Below, in pieces: positions 6,940 to 12,741 of a stretch of DNA of 12,741 bases; within the stretch, counting starts at the first letter, position 1, and every line of letters begins with the position of its first letter. The DNA comes from CANGYM01 sp044372405 (GTDB lineage Bacteria; Pseudomonadota; Alphaproteobacteria; JAJTHO01; CANGYM01): NCBI GenBank assembly GCA_044372405.1, contig JBILRW010000038.1, positions 1-12,741 on the forward strand, written 5' to 3'. The notes under the pieces were generated by a model. The model worked only from the letters and a program-made list of their open reading frames with translations, was not told where the DNA came from and did not search any database. A program made the translations under genes and the position numbers.

Positions 6940-8876
6940 CACCAGGTCCCCCCAATGATAATATACAGCATCAAAAGGCTGGCCCCCGCAAACAGAACGG
7001 CCCCGTAAAAGGGCAACTGCCCCGTCTGAAACCGGGATAATCGGGCCCCCAGATTTTGGGAGATAGTGACCGCGCCATGGGGACCAAAAGTATCAATAAT
7101 CCCCGCATCGACGCCAGACGAAAAAAACCGCCCCAAAGAACGCGCCGGACGCACAAACAGGAAATGGTAAAGTTCATCAAAATACCATTTGTTAAACACA
7201 AAACGGTAGACCGCGCCCAACCCATCCACCAAACGCCGCCGTAATGAGGGATTATACCGATAAAAAAACCAGGACAAAACAATACCCAAAATGGCAATTT
7301 CCAGGGGAAACCACTTAACCCAGGCAGGGACATGATGGGCGGACTCAATGACGTCGTGGGCCGCAGAAACCGCCAGGGTGCCTTGCCAAAAATCAGCGCG
7401 GCCATCACCAACGAAGGCCTGATACCCCAAATATCCGGCCCCAATGGCGCCCACAGAAAGAACTGCCAGGGGCAACAGCATCACCCAGGGGGATTCGTGG
7501 GCGTGGGCCATGACCTTTTCATCGGCCCGGGGCTTGCCGTGAAAGGTGAGGAAAATCACGCGCCAGCTATAAAACGCCGTTAAAAACGCCACAAAAATAC
7601 CCACGCCGTAGGCCACAAGGCCCAAGGTTCCATGGGAGGCAAAGAGCGATTCCAACAGAATGTCTTTAGAATAATACCCGGCAAAGGGGAAAATACCCGA
7701 TAACGCCAAGGTCCCAATGACCATCATGCGATAGGTCCAGGGGATCACTTTCCGCAGGCCGCCCATGAACCGCATGTCTTGTTCATGGGAAAGGGCGTGA
7801 ATGACCGAGCCCGCGCCCAGAAACAACAATGCCTTAAAAAAAGCATGGGTAAACAAATGGAACATGGCCGCCGGATAGGCCCCAACGCCCACCGCCATCA
7901 TCATATACCCCAGCTGACTGCAGGTGGAATAGGCGATCACGCGCTTAATATCAAACTGCGTCATCCCCACCGTGGCGGCAAACAGGGCCGTGGCCATACC
8001 CGTGATTAAAATCACGTTCTGCGCCAGGGGGGCGAGCTCCAGCAGCGGTGAGATCCGGCACATCAAAAACACACCCGCCGTGACCATGGTGGCCGCGTGA
8101 ATCAGGGCGGAAACGGGGGTGGGGCCCTCCATGGCATCGGGTAACCAGACATGCAATCCCAGCTGCGCCGATTTCCCCACCGCGCCAATGAATAACAAAA
8201 GGGCAATAAAATCATAGACGGGTAAAGTGAATCCCGCCAACGACACCACGTGACCCGCGGCCTGGGGCAATGCGGCAAACAGGGCGTCAAATTGCACGGT
8301 GCCAAAGTGAAGATACGCCGCAAAAATACCCAGGGCCAGGCCCAAATCCCCGATGCGGTTGACCACAAAGGCCTTCATGGCCGCTGCGTTGGCCGAGGGT
8401 TTTTCGTGCCAGAATCCGATGAGCAGATAGGACGCGAGGCCAACCCCTTCCCACCCAAAAAACAGTTGCACCAAATTATCCGCCGTCACCAGCATCATCA
8501 TGCAAAACACAAACAAATTCAAATAGGCCATGAACCGTTGGGGCGACGGATCATCGTGCATATACCCCACAGAATAAATATGCACCATGAGCGCCACAGA
8601 CGTAATCACCAGCATCATCACCGTAGAGAGAGCATCCAAACGAATGGCCCATGAAATATCAAGGGTCCCCGACTGAATCCATGATCCCAAAATATGCGTT
8701 TCCGGCTGTCCCAAAATCGCCACATCGTAAAACAACAAAGCGGACCCCACGGCGGAAACCGCCATGGCGCCAATGGTCACGAAATTGGTCAGGCCAACGC
8801 CCAGAAAACGCCCCCACAGGCCCGCCACCAGAAAGCCAAACAGGGTAGAAAAAACAGAAAGTTCAACGATGCCCAT
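6939..8876 (-). CDS. nuoL: NADH-quinone oxidoreductase subunit L
   Basis: NuoL is the distal antiporter-like subunit of complex I, with the long lateral helix that runs along the membrane arm. The protein has 645 residues, somewhat longer than the 613 of E. coli, as in many alphaproteobacteria. Conserved features include Glu143 in LFFGWEGVGLASYLLIGFW, Lys235 in FIGAVGKSAQLGLHVWLPDAMEGP, the SALIHAATMVTAGVFL helix, TQFDIKRVIAYSTCSQLGYMM, and FTHAFFKALLFLGAGSVIHAL. The C-terminal part (about 540-645) has the amphipathic region with FNKWYFDELYHFLFVRP and a last hydrophobic helix, as expected for the lateral arm and its anchor. The ATG lies 6 nt after the nuoK stop, with an AAGGGATAGGG stretch upstream. 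No truncation or frameshift is evident. Confidence 0.96.
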   Translation of the reverse strand: MGIVELSVFSTLFGFLVAGLWGRFLGVGLTNFVTIGAMAVSAVGSALLFYDVAILGQPETHILGSWIQSGTLDISWAIRLDALSTVMMLVITSVALMVHIYSVGYMHDDPSPQRFMAYLNLFVFCMMMLVTADNLVQLFFGWEGVGLASYLLIGFWHEKPSANAAAMKAFVVNRIGDLGLALGIFAAYLHFGTVQFDALFAALPQAAGHVVSLAGFTLPVYDFIALLLFIGAVGKSAQLGLHVWLPDAMEGPTPVSALIHAATMVTAGVFLMCRISPLLELAPLAQNVILITGMATALFAATVGMTQFDIKRVIAYSTCSQLGYMMMAVGVGAYPAAMFHLFTHAFFKALLFLGAGSVIHALSHEQDMRFMGGLRKVIPWTYRMMVIGTLALSGIFPFAGYYSKDILLESLFASHGTLGLVAYGVGIFVAFLTAFYSWRVIFLTFHGKPRADEKVMAHAHESPWVMLLPLAVLSVGAIGAGYLGYQAFVGDGRADFWQGTLAVSAAHDVIESAHHVPAWVKWFPLEIAILGIVLSWFFYRYNPSLRRRLVDGLGAVYRFVFNKWYFDELYHFLFVRPARSLGRFFSSGVDAGIIDTFGPHGAVTISQNLGARLSRFQTGQLPFYGAVLFAGASLLMLYIIIGGTW

Positions 8877-8882
8877 GTTGCC

Positions 8883-9209
8883 CTATCCCTTAAGCGTATC
8901 CATGGCGGCCACATCCACCGTTTGATGACGCCGGAAAAAAATCACCAGAATGGCCAGGCCAATGGCAGCCTCGGCCGCTGCCACCGTCAAAATGAAAAAG
9001 CTGAAAATCTGCCCCTGAATGTTGCCATGGGCCACAGAAAAGGCCACAAAATTAATGTTTACGGCCAGTAAAATCAGCTCCAGCGCCATCAGCATGCTTA
9101 ACACATGGCGGCGATTGAGAAAAATCCCCATGGCCCCAATGACAAACAGCAAGGTTGAAAGCAAAAAATAATGCACAATCCCAACGGGCTGCAGGAACAA
9201 AGAAAACAT
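8883..9209 (-). CDS. nuoK: NADH-quinone oxidoreductase subunit K
   Basis: NuoK is a small three-helix membrane subunit of complex I (MrpC-like) that takes part in the proton-transfer path between the quinone site and the antiporter subunits. The 108-residue protein is slightly longer than the usual 100-102 because of a short N-terminal extension (MFSLFLQP). The two essential membrane glutamates are present: Glu44 in LMALELILLAVN and Glu80 in TVAAAEAAIGLAIL, matching Glu36 and Glu72 of E. coli. The ATG directly abuts the nuoJ stop (TAAATG) with a good TGGAGG about 10 nt upstream inside nuoJ, so translation is probably coupled. The C-terminal FFRRHQTVDVAAMDTLKG is typical of the family. Confidence 0.96.
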   Translation of the reverse strand: MFSLFLQPVGIVHYFLLSTLLFVIGAMGIFLNRRHVLSMLMALELILLAVNINFVAFSVAHGNIQGQIFSFFILTVAAAEAAIGLAILVIFFRRHQTVDVAAMDTLKG

Positions 9210-9809
9210 TTACGAAACGCCTCCACCGGACGGGGGATTGACCAGAATCACGGCGTCCTCGGCCCGCCTGGCATTTTGATCACGCACCACCTGACGGCGG
9301 ACACCCGGACGATGCCGTAGCGTCAAAACAATGGCCCCAATCATGGCCAGCAGCAAAATCATCCCCGCCGCGTAAAACAAAGGGGCGTAGGTTGTATAAA
9401 GAACCAAACCGATAGATTTCACATTATTGGCCTGGGCCGGCACCAAAGCCCCCGACACACCGCCCACCATCTGGGGGGGATTGTAAAAAGCCAGAGCAAT
9501 AATTTCCAGAAGAAAAACAGCGGCAAAAAACTTTACCCAGCCCCGGTGCGGGGCAATGGCCGAACGCAGCGCATCACGATCCACATCCAGCATCATCACA
9601 ACAAACAAAAACAAAACCGCTACGGCCCCCACATACACAACAATCAGCATAAAGCCAACGAATTCCGCCCCAATCATAATCAACAGGGCCGCCGCATTAA
9701 AAAATGCAAAAATCAACGATAACACCGCATGGACCGTGTGACGGGAAAACACAACGCCCAAGGCCCCCAGCAGCAAGAAAAAGGAAAAAAAGGAGAATAA
9801 ACCCAGCAT
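9210..9809 (-). CDS. nuoJ: NADH-quinone oxidoreductase subunit J
   Basis: NuoJ is a membrane-arm subunit of complex I next to NuoK; its third helix carries the pi-bulge implicated in coupling. The 199-residue protein shows HTVHAVLSLIFAFFNAAAL (24-42), the conserved GAEFVGFMLIVVYVGAVAVLFLFVVMMLD block (47-75) and a final helix followed by LTLRHRPGVRRQ, a signature of alphaproteobacterial NuoJ. A hydrophilic C-terminal tail of about 30 residues follows. The ATG lies 13 nt after the hflC stop with only a short AGG upstream, so it opens the nuo block without its own promoter that I can see. nuoA-I, normally just upstream, are replaced here by hflKC. A run of seven Cs (coding strand; Gs at 9473-9479) encodes part of NPPQ. 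Confidence 0.95.
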   Translation of the reverse strand: MLGLFSFFSFFLLLGALGVVFSRHTVHAVLSLIFAFFNAAALLIMIGAEFVGFMLIVVYVGAVAVLFLFVVMMLDVDRDALRSAIAPHRGWVKFFAAVFLLEIIALAFYNPPQMVGGVSGALVPAQANNVKSIGLVLYTTYAPLFYAAGMILLLAMIGAIVLTLRHRPGVRRQVVRDQNARRAEDAVILVNPPSGGGVS

Positions 9810-9822
9810 CTGCGCCTAAACT

Positions 9823-10680
9823 CTAGGGTGCTTTTTTATTGAAGTATTCAAAAAAGGGGGAGTCCGGCGATAAGACCAGGGTCGTGTCTGAACGTCCCAG
9901 GGATTTACGATAGGCCTCCAGCGAGCGATAAAATCCATAAAAATCAGGATCCGCATTAAACGCCTCAGCATAAATGGCAATGGCTTTGGCATCGCCCTCC
10001 CCCTTGGCTTCCTGGGCTTTGCGAGACGCCTCGGCAATTAACACGGTGCGCTCTTTATCGGCTTTGGAGCGGATTTGCTGGGCTTCTTCTTCCCCTTGGG
10101 CGCGGAATTCACGGGATTCCCGCTCACGCTCTGACCGCATACGGGCAAAAATGGCTTCGCTGGTTTCCTGGGGTAAATCGGCCCGCTGAATGCGAACATC
10201 CACCAACTGAACCCCCAGAGTTTCGATTTCGGTGTTCATGTTGTCACGAATTTTCAGCATAATGGCTTCCCGTTTATCGGAAAGCACATCGGTTAGCGCG
10301 TAGCGGCCCAACACTTCCCGCATGGTTGAATTGATCCGGTCCCCCAAGTTTGCATTGGCATTATCCAGGGTGCGGAGATTTTGGAAGAATTTCAGCGGAT
10401 CCGAAATGCGAAAATAGGCAAAGGAATCGACGTTCAGGCGTTTCTGATCCGCCAAAATCACCTGCTGTTGAGGCGGCGAAATAAACAGGGCTTGCTTGGG
10501 ATAATAAACAACGGATTGTAAAAACGGCACTTTGGCTTTTAACCCGGGCTTCACGTGGGCGGCTTTGGCTTCCCCAAACTGAAACACAATGGCCTGTTCC
10601 CGCTCATCCACCGTAAAGAGCGTCGTTTGCAAAAGAATCGCCAAAACGGCAAAACCAATTAAAAAGACTGGGGTTTTCAT
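9823..10680 (-). CDS. hflC: SPFH-domain protease modulator HflC
   Basis: HflC pairs with HflK in a large periplasm-facing cage in the inner membrane that surrounds and modulates the ATP-dependent protease FtsH. The 285-residue protein has one N-terminal signal-anchor helix (about 4-22), then an SPFH/band-7 domain (about 24-190) with FTVDEREQAIVFQFGEA and DVRIQRADLPQETSEAIFARM. A charged coiled-coil segment follows (about 180-225), including RSKADKERTVLIAEA and KGEGDAKA. The C-terminal DPDFYGFYRSLEAYR (244-258) and SPDSPFFEYF are HflC hallmarks. The start overlaps the hflK stop as ATGA and has a perfect GGAGG seven nt upstream. Identification is secure. Confidence 0.97.
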   Translation of the reverse strand: MKTPVFLIGFAVLAILLQTTLFTVDEREQAIVFQFGEAKAAHVKPGLKAKVPFLQSVVYYPKQALFISPPQQQVILADQKRLNVDSFAYFRISDPLKFFQNLRTLDNANANLGDRINSTMREVLGRYALTDVLSDKREAIMLKIRDNMNTEIETLGVQLVDVRIQRADLPQETSEAIFARMRSERERESREFRAQGEEEAQQIRSKADKERTVLIAEASRKAQEAKGEGDAKAIAIYAEAFNADPDFYGFYRSLEAYRKSLGRSDTTLVLSPDSPFFEYFNKKAP

Positions 10681-11870
10681 GGCTGACCTCCGGTAGACGG
10701 ACTGGCGGGGGCGGCAGGGGGCGTCACTGCTTTTTTCTGAACTTCAGGCAGCGGTAAATAGGGCACAACGCCGGATCCAGCGCCTTTACCATCCACAACA
10801 ATGGTTTTGGCGTTTTGCAGAACATCCTCCAGGGTTTCCAGATACAAACGACGGGATGTCACGTCTTTGCTGTCTTTGTACGCGTTGTAAACAGAGGTGA
10901 AGCGTTTGGCATCTCCCTCGGCCTTACTGACGACTTGCTGGCGATAGGCTTCGGCTTCTTGCACCAGTTTCACGGCCTCTCCCCGGGCCACGGGCAGGAC
11001 GGAATTGCGATAGGCTTCGGCCTGGTTGCGGCTTTTTTCCTTATCCGCGCGGGACCGTTGAACATCGTTAAAGGAATCAATGACCGATGAAGGCGGGGCC
11101 ACATCCAAGAGTTGAACGCTTTTGATGGAAACCCCCGTGCCATAACTGTCCATACGGGTCTGAATGGCGGAAAGGGCTTCCTGTTCAATTTCCCGGCGAC
11201 GTTCGGTTAGGGCCGCCACAATGGGCTTTTTCCCGACGACTTCCCGCAGGACACTTTCCGAAACGGTTTTCACGGCCATCTCAGGATCCCGCACATTAAA
11301 CAGATAATCACCGCCGCTTTTGATACGCCAAAAGACAATAAAATCAATATCGACAATGTTTTCATCACCGGTGAGCATCATGCCTTCGTCGGGGACATCT
11401 TCGCGGGCGTTGCGATCAATATAGGTGCTGCTGCTTGAAAAGCGACCTGCCGCACTAGAGACCGGACGAAAGCCAATGGTAATCCGGTTTTCCCGGGTCA
11501 CCACGGGGCGTTCCACGGACCCGATGGGATAGGGCCAATAATAATGCAGGCCGGGGGGCGAGGGCTCGGCCTTATTTTCCCATTTCCCAAACAGCATTTC
11601 GATGCCGACCTGGTCGGACTCCACGCGGTAAAATCCCGACAACAGCCACAGCGCCACCGAGGCCATCAGCAATAAAATCACCAGATTCCCCGTGTAACCA
11701 CTGCCCGTGGGCAGGTTTTCTTTGTAAGCGTCTTTAAGTTTATTCAGCAGATCATCCACATCAAAGGGTGATTTGTCGGAAGAAGGCCCGCCGCCAAACG
11801 GACGTTTGGGGCCGCCGCCATTGCCACCGCCACCTGTGTATTGGCCCCAGGGACCACCGCTGTTTGCCAT
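10677..11870 (-). CDS. hflK: SPFH-domain protease modulator HflK
   Basis: HflK is the partner of HflC in the FtsH-associated membrane complex. The 397-residue product starts with a Gly/Pro-rich cytoplasmic segment (MANSGGPWGQYTGGGG, to about 35). One transmembrane helix follows (about 61-80), then an SPFH domain with YRVESDQVGIEMLFGKW (81-97), PPGLHYYWPYPI and the near-invariant MLTGDENIVDIDFIVFWRI (165-183). A long alanine/charge-rich coiled-coil region (about 268-325) and a Pro-rich tail complete it. I chose the ATG at 11870: AGGAAA lies six nt upstream and the residues match HflK. A longer frame from 11957 would add 29 unconserved residues and run through the candidate promoter. It is the first gene of the minus-strand operon and overlaps hflC by 4 nt. 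Confidence 0.97.
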   Translation of the reverse strand: MANSGGPWGQYTGGGGNGGGPKRPFGGGPSSDKSPFDVDDLLNKLKDAYKENLPTGSGYTGNLVILLLMASVALWLLSGFYRVESDQVGIEMLFGKWENKAEPSPPGLHYYWPYPIGSVERPVVTRENRITIGFRPVSSAAGRFSSSSTYIDRNAREDVPDEGMMLTGDENIVDIDFIVFWRIKSGGDYLFNVRDPEMAVKTVSESVLREVVGKKPIVAALTERRREIEQEALSAIQTRMDSYGTGVSIKSVQLLDVAPPSSVIDSFNDVQRSRADKEKSRNQAEAYRNSVLPVARGEAVKLVQEAEAYRQQVVSKAEGDAKRFTSVYNAYKDSKDVTSRRLYLETLEDVLQNAKTIVVDGKGAGSGVVPYLPLPEVQKKAVTPPAAPASPSTGGQP

Positions 11871-11906
11871 TGTAAGTTTCCTATGGTTAAGAAAAACGAT
11901 GTTCTT

Positions 11907-11935
11907 ATTTGGACTAGCCAAGCCTTCCCTGTCAA
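11907..11935 (-). promoter_or_regulatory. Candidate promoter for the hflK-livF operon
   Basis: On the minus strand a perfect TTGACA (-35, 11935-11930) is followed after 17 nt by CCAAAT (-10, 11912-11907), and the hflK ATG begins 36 nt further on. The -35 and the spacing are ideal; the -10 matches TATAAT at only three positions. The C-rich -10 leaves room for a heat-shock (RpoH-type) reading, but the sequence does not decide this. No other promoter-like signal is evident at the short junctions downstream. Confidence 0.4.
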
Positions 11936-11988
11936 CAGTCCATAAAGGCCGCCCCAAAAAAAACCTGTTTTGTGTCGGGAAAGACGCA

Positions 11989-12017
11989 TTGCATTCCCCA
12001 AAAAAATAGTTTATCCA
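11989..12017 (+). promoter_or_regulatory. Weak candidate promoter for tRNA-Thr
   Basis: TTGCAT (11989-11994) and TATCCA (12012-12017) are separated by 17 nt and lie about 18 nt ahead of the mature tRNA 5' end. The -10 box is poor. The 165-nt hflK/tRNA spacer must hold the tRNA promoter unless the transcript starts inside hflK, and this is the best pair I see. Confidence 0.25.
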
Positions 12018-12035
12018 GTTCCATCATTGGGTAAC

Positions 12036-12110
12036 GCTGCCGTGGCTCAGGGGTAGAGCACGTCCTTGGTAAGGACGGGGTCGGAGGTTCGATTCCTCTC
12101 GGCAGCACCA
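12036..12110 (+). tRNA. tRNA-Thr (anticodon GGT)
   Basis: A complete cloverleaf with encoded CCA can be folded by eye. The acceptor stem is GCTGCCG (12036-12042) with CGGCAGC (12100-12106). The D arm is GCTC/GAGC, and the anticodon arm is CGTCC/GGACG around the loop TTGGTAA. The T arm is GGAGG/CCTCT (one G-T pair) with loop TTCGATT, and A-CCA follows at 12107-12110. The anticodon at 12068-12070 is GGT, reading the threonine codons ACC and ACU. It is transcribed away from the hflK operon. A T5 run follows directly. The tRNA lies 66 nt upstream of a toxin-antitoxin pair. Confidence 0.96.
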
Positions 12111-12140
12111 TTTTTGGTTTGGGCCCGTTTTCCTTTTCCC

Positions 12141-12169
12141 TTGCTATTTGTGCGTGATTCGCGTATGAT
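12141..12169 (+). promoter_or_regulatory. Promoter of the toxin-antitoxin operon
   Basis: TTGCTA (12141-12146) and TATGAT (12164-12169, five of six matches to TATAAT) are separated by exactly 17 nt. Transcription would start about seven nt past the -10, at or next to the ATG at 12177, giving little or no 5' leader. Two copies of a GCGT(AT)GATT motif (12152-12159 and 12161-12170) overlap the spacer and -10 and could be an operator for the antitoxin. The promoter is seen as a sequence match; the operator is a guess. Confidence 0.5.
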
Positions 12170-12176
12170 TGTTGTT

Positions 12177-12524
12177 ATGAAGCCTTGCAGACGACAAACC
12201 CTTGTTGAAATGGATGCTTTTATTAAGCAGGCCGCTTCTTTGTGCGCCGAAAAAGAGATTGATTCTCTGAAAGATTATCTTTCCCTTAACCCCCTATCGG
12301 GGGATGAGATTCCAGGGACGGGGGGTTTAAGGAAGTTAAGGTGGTCACGTCCTGGCATGGGAAAACGGGGCGGTGTCCGTGTTATCTATTATTTTTACAA
12401 CGAAAATTTCCCCGTCTATCTGCTGGACCTTTATGCAAAGTCCCAAAAAGAAGATATAGACCCTAAAGATAAAAAGATTTTAACCAAACTTGCCCAATAC
12501 TTAAAAGCCCAATGCAAGGAGTAG
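12177..12524 (+). CDS. Type II toxin, RelE/HigB-like mRNA interferase family
   Basis: This 115-residue basic protein matches the RelE/HigB-like toxin family, whose members typically cleave mRNA in a ribosome-dependent way. Characteristic sequence is GTGGLRKLRWSRPGMGKRGG (47-66), then the core strand VRVIYYFY (67-74) and VYLLDLYAKSQKEDI (80-94), in place of the common YAKNEKEDL, followed by a C-terminal helix. The start is inferred. The ATG at 12177 lies at the expected transcription start, while the in-frame ATG at 12165 sits inside the -10 box. No ribosome-binding site precedes 12177, so the message may be leaderless; ATG 12210 is a shorter alternative. The toxin gene precedes its antitoxin, as in HigBA-type loci. 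Substrate and activity are not shown by sequence alone. Confidence 0.85.
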   Translation: MKPCRRQTLVEMDAFIKQAASLCAEKEIDSLKDYLSLNPLSGDEIPGTGGLRKLRWSRPGMGKRGGVRVIYYFYNENFPVYLLDLYAKSQKEDIDPKDKKILTKLAQYLKAQCKE

Positions 12525-12528
12525 ATTT

Positions 12529-12741
12529 ATGAATATGGATGAAACCATACCCTTTGAAGAGATGAGTCCCTTGGGACAACGGCTTGCGCGCAGCCTTCAG
12601 GAAGCCATCGCGCACATGCGGGGCGAGCCCACCAACGTTCGCGTCACCCACTATATCTGCGCCGACGCCAAGGTCATACGGGAACATTTGGACCTGAGCC
12701 AGCGAGAATTTTCGGAAACCTATGGCATTCCCCTGGCCACG
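12529..12741 (+). CDS. Antitoxin with helix-turn-helix domain (partial, cut by window end)
   Basis: An open frame of 71 codons runs from the ATG at 12529 to the window end without a stop, so the gene continues to the right. It starts four nt after the toxin stop, with a strong AAGGAG seven nt upstream. The N-terminal part is amphipathic (LGQRLARSLQEAIAHMRGE, 15-33) and a hinge follows. The start of an Xre/HigA-type DNA-binding domain is visible: AKVIREHLDLSQREFSETYG (47-66), then IPLAT, the usual beginning of the recognition helix. Family members neutralise the cognate toxin and repress the shared promoter. The better ribosome-binding site compared with the toxin fits antitoxin excess. The family assignment is firm; the remainder of the protein is not visible. 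Confidence 0.85.
   Translation, partial: MNMDETIPFEEMSPLGQRLARSLQEAIAHMRGEPTNVRVTHYICADAKVIREHLDLSQREFSETYGIPLAT

Noticed and set aside
9473..9479. Seven-G run (C7 on the coding strand) in nuoJ as a phase-variable tract
   Set aside because: It encodes part of NPPQ in an intact essential respiratory gene, and a run of seven is within chance for a genome that favours CCC and GGG codons.
11871..11957. N-terminal extension of hflK from 11957 (29 more codons)
   Set aside because: It lacks HflK-like sequence, runs through the candidate TTGACA promoter, and the ATG at 11870 has AGGAAA at good spacing and matches the family N-terminus.
12111..12140. T-rich stretch after the tRNA as an intrinsic terminator
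   Set aside because: Only short T runs and a GGGCCC palindrome are present; there is no stable stem directly before a T-tract.
12066..12176. Upstream extension of the toxin frame into the tRNA gene
   Set aside because: The frame is open from inside the tRNA anticodon loop through the promoter, and the extra residues show no toxin-family similarity.
12463..12687. Minus-strand open frame opposite the toxin end and antitoxin
   Set aside because: It is the shadow of two convincing plus-strand genes with ribosome-binding site and family motifs; its product is unrecognisable.
1..12741. CRISPR array, insertion sequence, integrase or prophage genes
   Set aside because: No spaced repeats, transposase or integrase motifs, or terminal inverted repeats were seen; the only tandem array has 7-nt units without spacers.

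Overview
The window looks like a chromosomal segment of an alphaproteobacterium with intermediate G+C (my estimate is near 50-55%, by eye). The evidence is the alphaproteobacterial style of NuoJ (C-terminal LTLRHRPGVRRQ stretch), NuoK and tRNA-Thr(GGT), and a GGATCCCGGAT...GTCCGG.ATGAC palindromic spacer repeat of the kind common in that class. I cannot name the genus. Most of the window is ordinary core metabolism, and I do not see a new defence or mobile system.

Layout. Positions 1-200 are a gene-free spacer. It holds a plus-strand intrinsic terminator (for a gene beyond the left edge), a weaker opposing terminator for the minus-strand operon, a decayed palindromic repeat and a heptanucleotide tandem array that runs into the livF stop codon. 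Positions 201-11870 hold eleven minus-strand genes, in transcription order hflK-hflC-nuoJ-nuoK-nuoL-nuoM-nuoN-livH-livM-livG-livF. No gap between them exceeds 13 nt, and several overlap as ATGA or TGATG. A candidate promoter lies at 11907-11935. To the right, divergently, lie tRNA-Thr(GGT) (12036-12110) and a toxin-first toxin-antitoxin pair: a RelE/HigB-like toxin (12177-12524) and an HTH antitoxin (12529 onward) cut by the window end.

How the genes work together. HflK and HflC form the SPFH membrane complex that controls the FtsH protease. NuoJ-N are five membrane-arm subunits of respiratory complex I, including the three antiporter-like proton pumps. LivHMGF are the two permeases and two ATPases of a branched-chain amino-acid ABC importer. 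Joining these three systems in one apparent transcription unit is the most unusual aspect. The other complex I genes (nuoA-I) and the Liv periplasmic binding protein are not in this window. The toxin-antitoxin pair directly behind a tRNA gene may mark the edge of an accessory region to the right.
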